NCBI GenBank assembly: GCA_958298945.1
Contig: OY282608.1
Span: forward strand, 66,254,951 to 66,318,950
From: Atherix ibis
Lineage: Eukaryota; Arthropoda; Insecta; Diptera; Athericidae
Direction: 5' to 3'
DNA length: 64,000 nucleotides
The notes under the pieces are model-generated. The model worked only from the letters and a program-made list of their open reading frames with translations, made no database searches and was not told where the DNA came from. This document shows positions 14,901 to 27,500 of the stretch, piece after piece. Position numbers and translations under genes: made by a program. Positions within the stretch are counted from its first letter, which is position 1. Every line of letters begins with the position of its first letter.

Positions 14901-16999
14901 TAGTATATTTAAGAGGAATATGAAGTAGTATGTTTAAGAGGAATATGAAGTACAATATTTAAGAGCAATATGAAGTAGTATATTTAAGATGAATATGAAG
15001 TTGTATGTATAAGAGGAATATGAAGTAGTATATTTAAGTGGAATATGAAGTATTATGTTTAAGAGGAATATGAAGTAGTGTGTTTAAGAGGAATACGAAG
15101 TAGTATATTTAAGATGAATATGAAGTAGTATATTTAAGAGGAATATGAAGTAGTATATTTAAGAGGAATATGAAGTAGTATATTTAAGAGGAATATGAAG
15201 TAGTATGTTCAAGAGGAATATGAATTAGTATATTTAAGAGGAATATGAACTAGTATGTTTAAGAGGAATATGAAGTAGTATATTTAAGAAGCATATGTAG
15301 TAGTATATTTAAGAGGTATATGAAGTAGTATATTTAACAGGAATATGAAGTAGTATGTTCAAGAGCAATATGAAGTTGTATATTTAAGAGGAATATGAAG
15401 TAGTATGTTTAAGAGGAATATGAAGTAGTATATTTAAGAAGCATATGTAGTAGTATATTTAAGAGGAACATGAAGTTGTATGTATAAGAGGAATATGAAG
15501 TAGTATGTTTAAGAGGAATATGAAGTAGTATGTTTAAGAGGAATATGAAGTAGTATGTTTAAGAGGAATATGAAATAGTACGTTTAAGAGGATTATGAAG
15601 TAGTATATTTAAGAGGAATATGCAAAAGGATGTTTAAGAGGAATATGAAGTAGTATGTTCAAGAAGAATATGAAGTAGTATATTTAAGAGGAATATAAAG
15701 TAGTATGTTTAAGAGGAATATGAAGTAGTATATTTAAGAAGCATATGTAGTATTATATTTAAGAGGAATATGAAGTTGTATGTATAAGAGGAATATGAAG
15801 TAGTATGTTTAAGAGGAATATGAAGTAGTATGTTTAAGAGGAATATGAAGTAGTATGTTTAAGAGGAATATGAAGTAGTATGCTTAAGAGGAATATGAAG
15901 TAGTATATTTAAGAGGAATATGAAAAAGTATGTTTAAGAGGAATATGAAGTAGTATGTTTAAGTGGAATATGAAGTAGAATGTTTAAGAGGAATATGAAG
16001 TAGTGTGTTTAAGAGGAATATGAAGTAGTATATTTAAGAGGAATATGAAGTAGTATGTTTAAGAGGAATATGAAGTAGTATATTAAAGAGGAATATGAAG
16101 TAGTATATTTAAGAGGAATATGAAGTAGTATGTTCAAGAGGAATATGAAGTAGTATATTTAAGAGGAATATGAAGTAGTATGTTTAAGAGGAATATGAAG
16201 TAGTATGTTTAAGAGGAATATGAAGTAGTATGTTTAAGAGAAATATGAAGTCGTATGTTTAAGAGGAATATGAAGTAGTATGTTTCAGAGGAATATGAAG
16301 TAGTATATTTAACAGGAATATGCAGTAGTATGTTTAAGAGGAATATGAAGTAGTATATTTAAGTGGAATATGAAGTAGTATGTTTAAGAGGAATATGAAG
16401 TAGTGTGTTTAAGAGGAATATAAAGTAGTATATTTAAGAGGAATATGAAGTAGTATATTTAAGAGGAATATGAAGTAGTATGTTCAAGAGGAATATGAAT
16501 TAGTATATTTAAGAGGAATATAAAGTAGTATGTTTAAGAGGAATATGAAGTAGTATATTTCAGAAGCATATTTAGTAGTATATTTAAAAGGAATATGAAG
16601 TTGTATGTATAAGAGGAATATGAAGTAGTATTTTTAAGAGGAATATGAAGTAGTATGTTTAAGAGGAATATAAAGTAGTATGTTTAAGAGGAATATGAAG
16701 TAGTATGTTTAAGAGGAATATGAAGTAGTATATTTAAGAGGAATATGAAAAAGTATGTTTAACAGAAATATGAAGTAGTATGTTGAAGAGGAATATGAAG
16801 TAGCATATTAAAGAGGAATATGAAGGATTGTGTTTAAGAGGAATATGAAGTATTATAATTAAGAAGCATATATAGTAGTATATTTAAGAGGAATATGAAG
16901 TTGTATGTATAAGAGGAATATGAAGTAGTATGTTTGAGAGGAATATGAAGTAATATGTTTAAGAGGAATATGAAGTAGTATGTTTAAGAGGAATATGAA

Positions 17000-19900
17000 G
17001 TAGTATGTTTAAGAGGAATATGAAGTAGTATATTTAAGAGAAATATGAAAAAGTATGTTTAAGAGGAATATGAAGTATTATGTTTAAGTGGAATATGAAG
17101 TAGTATGTTTAAGAGGAATATGAAGTAGTGTGTTTAAGAGGAATATGAAGTAGTATTTTTAAGAGGAATATGAAGTAGTATGTTTAAGAGAAATATGAAG
17201 AAGTATATTTAAGAGGAATATGAAGTAGTATATTTAAGAGGAATATGAAGTAGAATGTTCAAGAGGCATATGAAGTAGTACATTTAAGAGGAATATGAAG
17301 TAGTATGTTTAAGAGGAATATGAAGTAGTATATTTAGGAAGCATATGTAGTAGTATATTTAAGAGGAATATGAAGTTGTATGTATAAGAGGAATATGAAG
17401 TAATATGTTTAAGAGGAATATGAAGTAGTATGTTTAAGAGGAATATGAAGTAATATGTTTAAGAGGAATATGAAGTAGTATGTTTAAGAGGAATATGAAG
17501 TAGTATATTTAAGAGGAATATGAAAAAGTATGTTTAAGAGGAATATAAAGTAGTATGTTTAAGAGGAATATGAAGTAGTATGTTTAAGAGGAATATGAAG
17601 TAGTATGTTTAAGAGGAATATTAAGTAGTATGTTTAAGAGGAATATGAAGTAGTATGTTTAAGAGGAATATGAAGTAGTATGTTTAAAAGGAATATTAAG
17701 TAGTATGTTTAAGAGGAATATGAAGTAGTATATTTAAGAGGAATATGAAGAAGTTTGTTTAAGAGGAATATGAAGTAGTATGTTTAAGAGGAATATGAAG
17801 TAGTGTGTTTAAGAGGAATATGAAGTAGTATATTTAAAAGGAATATGAAGTCGTATGTTTAAGAGGAATATGAAGTAGTATATTTAAGAGGAATATGAAG
17901 GAGTATATTTAAGAGTAATATGAAGTAGTATGTATAAGAGGAATATGAAGTAGTATATTTAAGAGGAATATGACGTAGTATGTTTAAGAGGAATATGAAG
18001 TAGTATGTTTAAGAGGAATATGAAGTAGTATGTTTAAGAGGAATTTGAAGTATTGTAGTATATTTAAGAGGAATATGAAGTAGTATATTTAAGAGGAATA
18101 TGAATAAGTATGTTTAAGAGGAATATGAAGTAGTATGTTTAAGAGGAATATGCAGTAGTATGTTTAAGAGGAATATGAAGTAGTATATTTAAGTAGAATA
18201 TGAAGTAGTACGTTTAAGAGGAATATGAATTAGTGTGTTTAAGAGGAATATGAAGTAGTATATTTAAGAGGAATATGAAGTAGTAAGTTTAAGAGGAATA
18301 TGAAGTAGTATATTTAAGAGGAATATGAAGTAGTATATTTAAGAGGAATATGAAAAAGTATGTTTAAGAGGAATATGAAGTAGTATGTTCAAGAGGAATA
18401 TGAAGTAGTATATTTAAGAGGAATATGAAGTAGTATGTTTAAGAGGAATATGAAGTAGTATATTTAAGAAGCATATGAAGTAGTATATTTATGAGGAATA
18501 TGAAGTTGTATGTATAAGAGGAATATGAAGTGGTATGTTTAAGGGGAATATGAAGTAGTATGTTTAAGAGGAATATGAAGGAGTATGTTTAAGAGGAATA
18601 TGAAGTAGTATGTTTAAAAGGAATATGAAGTAGTATATTTAAGAGGAATATGAAAAAGTATGTTTAAGAGGAATATGAAGTAGAATTTTTAAGAGGAATA
18701 TGCAGTAATATGTTTAAGAGAAATATGAAGTAGTATATATAAGTGGAATATGAAGTAGTATGTTTAAGAGGAATATGAAGTAGTATGTTTAAGAGGAATA
18801 TAGAGTAGTACGTTTAAGAGGAATATGAAGTAGTATATTTAAGAGGAATATGAAAAAGTATGTTTAAGAGGAATATGAAGTAGTATGTTTAAGTGGAATA
18901 TGAAGTTGTATGTTTAAGAGGAATATGAAGTAGTATGTTTAAGAGGAATATGATGTAGTATGTTAAAGAGGAATATGAAGTAGTATGTTTAAGAGGAATA
19001 TGAAGTAGTATGTTTAAGAGGAATATCAAGTAGTATGTTTAAGAGGAATATGAAGTAGTATATTTAAGAGGAATATGAAGTAGTATGTTTAAGAGGAATA
19101 TGAAGTAGTATATTTAACAGAATTATGCTGTAGTATGTTTAAGAGGAATATGAAGTAGTATATTTAAGTGGAATATGAAGTAGTATATTTAAGAGGAATA
19201 TGAAAAAGTATGTTTAAGAGGAATATGAAGTAGTATGTTCAAGAGGAATATGAAGTAGTATATTTAAGAGGAATATGAAGTAGTATGTTTAAGAGGAATA
19301 TGAAGTGGTATATTTAAGAAGCATATGTAGTAGTATATTTAAGAGGAATACGAAGTTGCATGTATAAGAGGAATATGAAGTAGTATGTTTAAGAGGAATA
19401 TGAAGTAGTATGTTTAAGAGGAATATGAAGGAGTATGTTTAAGAGGAATATGAAGTAGTATATTTAAGAGGAATATGAAGTTGTATGTATAAGAGGAATA
19501 TGAAGTAGTATGTTTAAGAGGAATATGAAGTAGTATGGTTAAGAGGAATATGAAGTAGTATGTTTAAGAGTAATATGAAGTAGTATGTTTAAGAGGAATA
19601 TGAAGTAGTATATTTAAGAAAAATATGAAAAAATATGTTTAAGAGGAATATGAAGTATTATGTTTAAGTGGAATATGAAGTAGTATGTTTAAGATGAATA
19701 TGAAGTAGTGTGTTTAAGAGGAATATGAAGTAGTATTTTTAAGAGGAATATGAAGTAGTATGTTTAAGAGAAATATGAAGTAGTATATTTAAGAGGAATA
19801 TGAAGTAGTATATTTAAGAGGAATATGAAGTAGTATGTTCAAGAGGCATATGAAGTAGTACATTTAAGAGGAATATGAAGTAGTATGTTTAAGAGGAATA

Positions 19901-21100
19901 TGAAGTAGTTAATTTAGGAAGCATATGTAGTAGTATATTTAAGAGGAATATGAACTTGTATGTATAAGAGGAATATGAAGTAGTATGTTTAAGAGGAATA
20001 TGAAGTAGTATGTTTAAGAGGAATATGAAGTAATATGTTTAAGAGGAATATGAAGTAGTATGTTTAAGAGGAATATGAAGTAGTAAATTTAAGAGGAATA
20101 TGAAAAAGTATGTTTAAGAGGAATATAAAGTAGTATGTTTAAGAGGAATATGAAGTAGTATGTTTAAGAGGAATATGAAGTAGTATGTTTAAGAGGAATA
20201 TGAAGTAGTATGTTTAAGAGGAATATGAAGTAGTATGTTTAAGAGGAATATTAAGTAGTTTGTTTAAGAGGAATATGAAGTAGTATATTTAAGAGGAATA
20301 TGAAGAAGTTTGTTTAAGAGGAATATGAAGTAGTATGTTTAAGAGGAATATGAAATAGTGTGTTTAAGAGGAATATGAAGTAGTATATTTAAGAGGAATA
20401 TGAAGTAGTATGTTTAAGAGGAATATGAAGTAGTATATTTTAGAAGCATATGTAGTAGTATATTTTAGAGGAATATGAAGTTGTATGTATAAGAGGAATA
20501 TGAAGTAGTATGTTTAAGGGGAATATGAAGTAGTATGTTTAAGAGAAATATGAAGTAGTATGTTTAAGAGGAATATGAAGTAGTATGTTTAAGAGAAATA
20601 TGAAGTAGTATGTTTAAGAGGAATTTGAAGTATTGTAGTATATTTAAGAGGAATATGAAGTAGTATATTTAAGAGGAATATGAAAAAGTATGTTTAAGAG
20701 GAATATGAAGTAGTATGTTTAAGAGGAATATGCAGTAGTATGTTTAAGAGGAATATGAAGTAGTATATTTAAGTAGAATATGAAGTAGTATGTTTAAGAG
20801 GAATATGAATTAGTGTGTTTAAGAGGAATATTAAGTAGTATATTTAAGAGGAATATGAAGTAGTATGTTTAAGAGGAATATGAAGTAGTATGTTTAAGAG
20901 GAATATGAAGTAGCATATTTAAGAGGAATATGAAAAAATATGTTTAAGAGGAATATGAAGTAGTATGTTCAAGAGGAATATGAAGTAGTATATTTAAGAG
21001 GAATATGAAGTAGTATGTTTAAGAGGAATATGAAGTAGTATATTTAAGAAGCATATGTAGTAGTATATTTAAGAGGAATATGAAGTTGTATGTATAAGAG
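17000..21100 (+). repeat. Higher-order satellite repeat, period about 2,580 bp
   Basis: Marker variants repeat at 2,580 bp: the AAATATGAAAAA monomer at 17041 and 19621, the GAGGCATATG then GTACATTTAAG pair near 17265 and 19845, and the 30-bp monomer at 18041 and 20621 followed in both copies by AAGTAGAATATG and GAATTAGTGTG. The spacing is 103 units plus one 5-bp insert. One marker inside (TAGTGTG near 17800 and 20357) is off by a whole monomer, so copies have also gained or lost units internally. Divergence between copies is moderate. Limits are approximate. Confidence 0.75.
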
Positions 21101-24100
21101 GAATATGAAGTAGTATGCTTAAGAGGAATATGAAGTAGTATGTTTAAGAGGAATATGAAGGAGTATGTTTAAGAGGAATATGAAGTAGTATGTTTAAGAG
21201 GAATATGAAGTAGTATATTTAAGAGGAATATGAAAAAGTATGTATAAGAGGAATATGAAGTAGTATGTTTAAGAGGAATATGCAGTAATATGTTTAAGAG
21301 GAATATGAAGTAGTATATTTAAGTGGAATATGAAGTAGTATGTTTAAAAGGAATATGAAGTAGTATGTTTAAGAGGAATATGAAGTAGTATGTTTAAGAG
21401 GAATATGAAGTAGTATATTTAAGAGGAATATGAAAAAGTATGTTTAAGAGGAATATCAAGTAGTATGTTTAAGTGGAATATGAAGTAGTATGTTTAAGAG
21501 GAATATGAAGTAGTATGTTTAAGAGGAATATGATGTAGTATGTTAAAGAGGAATATGAAGTAGTATGTTTAAGAGGAATATAAAGTAGTATGTTTAAGAG
21601 GAATATCAAGTAGTATGTTTAAGAGGAATATGACGTAGTATATTTAAGAGAAATATGAAGTAGTATGTTTAAGAGGAATATGAAGTAGTATATTTAAGTG
21701 GAATATGATGTAGTATATTTAAGAGGAATATGAAAAAGTATGTTTAAATGGAATATGAAGTAGTATGTTCAAGAGGAATATGAAGTAGTATATTTAAGAG
21801 GAATATGAAGTAGTATGTTTAAGAGAAATATGAAGTAGTATATTTAAGAAGGATATGTAGTAGTATATTTAAGAGGAATATGAAGTTGTATGTATAAGAG
21901 GAATATGAAGAAGTATGTTTAAGAGGAATATGAAGTAGTATGTAAAGAGGAATATGAAAAAGTATGTTTAAGAGGAATATAAAGTAGTATGTTTAAGAGG
22001 AATATGAAGTAGTATGTTTAAAAGGAATATGAAGTAGTATGTTTAAGAGGAATATGAAGTAGTATGTTTAAGAGGAATATGAAGTAGTATGTTTAAGAGG
22101 AATATGAAGTAGTGTGTTTAAGAGGAATATGAAGTAGTATATTTAAGAGGAATATGAAGTCGTATGTTTAAGAGGAATATGAAGTAGTATATTTAAGAGG
22201 AATATAAAGTAGTATATTTAAGAGTAATATGAAGTAGTATGTATAAGAGGAATATGAAGTAGTATATTTAAGAGGAATATGAAGTAGTATGTTTAAGAGG
22301 AATATGAAGTAGTATATTTTAGAAGCATATGTAGTAGTATATTTTAGAGGAATATGAAGTTGTATGTATAAGAGGAATATGAAGTAGTATGTTTAAGAGG
22401 AATATGAAGTAGTATGTTTAAGAGAAATATGAAGTAGTATGTTTAAGAGGAATATGAAGTAGTATGTTTAAGAGAAATATGAAGTAGTATGTTTAAGAGG
22501 AATTTGAAGTATTGTAGTATATTTAAGAGGAATATGAAGTAGTATATTTAAGAGGAATATGAAAAAGTATGTTTAAGAGGAATATGAAGTAGTATGTTTA
22601 AGAGGAATATGCAGTAGTATGTTTAAGAGGAATATGAAGTAGTATATTTAAGTAGAATATGAAGTAGTATGTTTAAGAGGAATATGAATTAGTGTGTTTA
22701 AGAGGAATATTAAGTAGTATATTTAAGAGGAATATGAAGTAGTATGTTTAAGAGGAATATGAAGTAGTATGTTTAAGAGGAATATGAAGTAGCATATTTA
22801 AGAGGAATATGAAAAAATATGTTTAAGAGGAATATGAAGTAGTATGTTCAAGAGGAATATGAAGTAGTATATTTAAGAGGAATATGAAGTAGTATGTTTA
22901 AGAGGAATATGAAGTAGTATATTTAAGAAGCATATGTAGTAGTTTATTTAAGAGGAATATGAAGTTGTATGTATAAGAGGAATATGAAGTAGTATGCTTA
23001 AGAGGAATATGAAGTAGTATGTTTAAGAGGAATATGAAGGAGTATGTTTAAGAGGAATATGAAGTAGTATGTTTAAGAGGTATATGAAGTAGTATATTTA
23101 AGAGGAATATGAAAAAGTATGTATAAGAGGAATATGAAGTAGTATGTTTAAGAGGAATATGCAGTAATATGTTTAAGAGGAATATGAAGTAGTATATTTA
23201 AGTGGAATATGAAGTAGTATGTTTAAGAGGAATATGAAGTAGTATGTTTAAGAGGAATATGAAGTAGTATGTTTAAGAGGAATATGAAGTAGTATATTTA
23301 AGAGGAATATGAAAAAGTATGTTTAAGAGGAATATCAAGTAGTATGTTTAAGTGGAATATGAAGTAGTATGTTTAAGAGGAATATGAAGTAGTATGTTTA
23401 AGAGGAATATGATGTAGTATGTTAAAGAGGAATATGAAGTAGTATGTTTAAGAGGAATATAAAGTAGTATGTTTAAGAGGAATATCAAGTAGTATGTTTA
23501 AGAGGAATATGACGTAGTATATTTAAGAGAAATATGAAGTAGTATGTTTAAGAGGAATATGAAGTAGTATATTTAAGTGGAATATGATGTAGTATATTTA
23601 AGAGGAATATGAAAAAGTATGTTTAAATGGAATATGAAGTAGTATGTTCAAGAGGAATATGAAGTAGTATATTTAAGAGGAATATGAAGTAGTATGTTTA
23701 AGAGAAATATGAAGTAGTATATTTAAGAAGCATATGTAGTAGTATATTTAAGAGGAATATGAAGTTGTATGTATAAGAAGAATATGAAGTAGTATGCTTA
23801 AGAGGAATATGAAGTAGTATGTTTAAGAGGAATATGAAGGAGTATGTTTAAGAGGAATATGAAGTAGTATGTTTAAGAGGAATATGAAGTAGTATATTTA
23901 AGAGGAATATGAAAAAGTATGTATAAGAGGAATATGAAGTAGTATGTTTAAGAGGAATATGCAGTAATATGTTTAAGAGGAATATGAAGTAGTATATTTA
24001 AGTGGAATATGAAGTAGTATGTTTAAGAGGAATATGAAGTAGTATGTTTAAGAGGAATATGAAGTAGTATGTTTAAGAGGAATATGAAGTAGTATATTTA

Positions 24101-24569
24101 AGAGGAATATGAAAAAGTATGTTTAAGAGGAATATCAAGTAGTATGTTTAAGTGGAATATGAAGTAGTATGTTTAAGAGGAATATGAAGTAGTATGTTTA
24201 AGAGGAATATGATGTAGTATGTTAAAGAGGAATATGAAGTAGTATGTTTAAGAGGAATATAAAGTAGTATGTTTAAGAGGAATATCAAGTAGTATGTTTA
24301 AGAGGAATATGACGTAGTATATTTAAGAGAAATATGAAGTAGTATGTTTAAGAGGAATATGAAGTAGTATATTTAAGTGGAAGATGATGTAGTATATTTA
24401 AGAGGAATATGAAAAAGTATGTTTAAATGGAATATGAAGTAGTATGTTCAAGAGGAATATGAAGTAGTATATTTAAGAGGAATATGAAGTAGTATGTTGA
24501 AGAGAAATATGAAGTAGTATATTTAAGAAGCATATGTAGTAGTATATTTAAGAGGAATATGAAGTTGTA
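20375..24569 (+). repeat. Nested higher-order repeat, periods 1,879 and 800 bp
   Basis: Copy 1 (about 20375-21890) and copy 2 (about 22254-23769) are offset by 1,879 bp, shown by TATTTTAGAG at 20461 and 22340, the 30-bp monomer at 20621 and 22500, and TTTAAATGG monomers at 21741 and 23620. The last 800 bp of copy 2 is then duplicated again (about 23770-24569; TTTAAATGG at 24420, ATGCTTAAG at 22991 and 23791). The odd offset of 1,879 rather than 1,880 comes from a one-base deletion in a GTAAAGAGG monomer at 21941. The same deletion monomer reappears at 24620, exactly 1,879 plus 800 bp later, so the copies share the same exit flank. Confidence 0.88.
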
Positions 24570-27500
24570 TATATAAGAGGAATATGAAGTAGTATGTTTA
24601 AGAGGAATATGAAGTAGTATGTAAAGAGGAATATGAAGGAGTATGTTTAAGAGGAATATAAAGTAGTATGTTTAAGAGGAATATGAAGTAGTATATTTAA
24701 GAGGAATATGAAACAGTATTTTTAAGAGGAATATGAAGTAGTATGTTTAAGAGGAATATGCAGTAGTATGTTTAAGAGGAATATGAAGTAGTATATTTAA
24801 GTGGAATATGAAGTAGTATGTTTAAGAGGAATATGAAGTAGTATGTTTAAGAGGAATATGAAGTAGTATGTTTAAGAGGAATATGAAGTAGTATATTTAA
24901 GAGGAATATGAAAAAGTATGTTTAAGAGGAATATGGAGTAGTATGTTTAAGTGGAATATGAAGTAGTATGTTTAAGAGGAATATGAAGTAGTATGTTTAA
25001 GAGGAATATGAAGTAGTAAGTTTAAGAGGAATATGAAGTAGTATATTTAACAGGAATATGCAGTAGTATGTTTAAGAGGAATATGAAGTAGTATATTTAA
25101 GTGGAATATGAAGTAGTATGTTTAAGAGGAATATGAAGTAGTGTGTTTAAGAGGAATATGAAGTAGTATTTTTAAGAGGAATATGAAGTAGTATGTTTAA
25201 GAGGAATATGAAGTAGTATATTTAAGATGAATATGAAGTAGTAAATTTAAGAGGAATATGAAGTAGTATGTTCAAGAGGAATATGAAGTAGTATATTTAA
25301 GACGAATATGAAGTAGTATGTTTAAGAGGAATATGAAGTAGTATATTTAAAAAGCATATGTAGTAGTATAATAAGAGGAATATGAAGTTGTATGTATAAG
25401 AGGAATATGAAGTAGTATGTTTAAGAGGAATATGAAGTAGTATGTTTAAGAGGAATATGAAGTAGTATGTTTAAGAGGAATATGAAGTAGTATGTTTAAG
25501 AGGAATATGAAGTAGTATATTTAAGAGGAATATGAAAAAGTATGTTTAAGATGAATATGAAGTAGTATGTTCTAGAGGAATATAAAGTAGTATATTTATA
25601 AGGAATATGAAGTAGTATGTTTAAGAGGAATATGAAGTATTATGTTTAAGAGGAATATGAAGTAGTATATTTAAGAGGAATATGAAGTAGTTTATTTAAG
25701 AGGAATATGAAAAAGTATGTTTAAGAGGAATATGATGTATTATGTTTAAGTGGAATATGAAGTAGTATATTTAAGAGGAATATGAAGTAGTGTGTTTAAG
25801 AGGAATATGAAGTAGTATGTTTAAGAGGAATATGAAGTATTATGTTTAAGAGGAATATGAAGTAGTATATTTAAGAGGAATATGAGGTAGTTTATTTAAG
25901 AGGAATATGAAAAAGTATCTTTAAGAGGAATATGAAGTAGTATGTTTAAGTGGAATATGAAGTAGTATGTTTAAGAGGAATATGAAGTAGTGTGTTTAAG
26001 AGGAATATGAAGAAGTATATTTAAGAGGAATATGAAGTAGTATGTTTCAGAGGAATATGAAGTAGTATATTTAAGAGGAATATGAAGTAGTATGTTTAAG
26101 AGGAATATGAAGTAGTATATTTAAGAAGCATATGTAGTAGTATATTTAAGAGGAATATGAAGTTGTATGTATAAGAGGAATATGAAGTAGTATGTTGAAG
26201 AGGAATATGAAGTAGTATGTTTAAGAGGAATATGAAGTAGTATGTTTAAGAGGAATATGAAGTAGTATGTTTAAGAGGAATATGAAGTAGTATATTTAAG
26301 AGGAATATGAAAAAGTATGTTTAAGAGGAATATGAAGAAGTATGTTTAAGAGGAATATGAAGTAGTATGTTTAAGAGGAATATGAAGTAGTATGTTTAAG
26401 AGGAATATTAAGTAGTATGTTTAAGAGGAATATGAAGTAGTATGTTTAAGAGGAATATGAAGTAGTATATTTAAGAAGCATATGTAGTAGTATATTTAAG
26501 AGGAATATGAAGTTGTATGTATAAGAGGAATATGACGTAGTATGTTTAAGAGGAATATGAAGTAGTATGTATAAGAGGAATATGAAGTAGTATGTTTAAG
26601 AGGAATATGAAGTAGTATGTTTAAGAGGAATATGAAGTAGTATGTTTAAGAGGAATTTGAAGTATTGTAGTATATTTAAGAGGAATATGAAGTAGTATAT
26701 TTAAGAGGAATATGAAGTAGTATGTTTAAGAGGAATATGAAGTAGTATGTTTAAGAGGAATATGAAGTAGTATATTTAAGAGGAATATGAAGTAGTATAT
26801 TTAAGAGGAATATGAAAAAGTATGTTTAAGAGGAATATGAAGTAGTATATTTTAGTGGAATATGAAGTAGTATGTTTAAAAGGAATATGAAGGAGTATGT
26901 TTAAGAGGAATATTAAGTAGTATGTTTAAGAGGAATATGAAGTAGTATATTTAAGAGGAATATGAAAAAGTATGTTTAAGAGGAATATGAAGTAGTATGT
27001 TTAAGTGGAATATGAAGTAGTATGTTTAAGAGGAATATGAAGTAGTATGTTTAAGAGGAATATGAAGTAGTATGTTTAAGAGGAATATGAAGTAGTATGT
27101 TTAAGAGGAATATGAAGTAGTATGTTTAAGAGGAATATGAAGGAGTATGTTTAAGAGGAATATGAAGTAGTATGTTTAAGAGGAATTTGAAAAAGTATGT
27201 TTAAGAGGAATATGAAGTAGTTTATTTAACAGGAATATGCAGTAGTATGTTTAAGAGGAATATGAAGTAGTATATTTAAGTGGAATATGAAGTAGTATGT
27301 TTAAGAGGAATATGAAAGAGTGTGTTTAAGAGGAATATGAAGTAGTATATTTAAGAGGAATATGAAGTAGTATGTTTAAGAGGAATATGAAGTAGTATAT
27401 TTAAGAAGCATATTTAGTAGTATATTGAAGAGGAATATGAAGTTGTATGTATAAGAGGAATATGAAGTAGTATGTTTAAGAGGAATATGAAGTAGTATGT

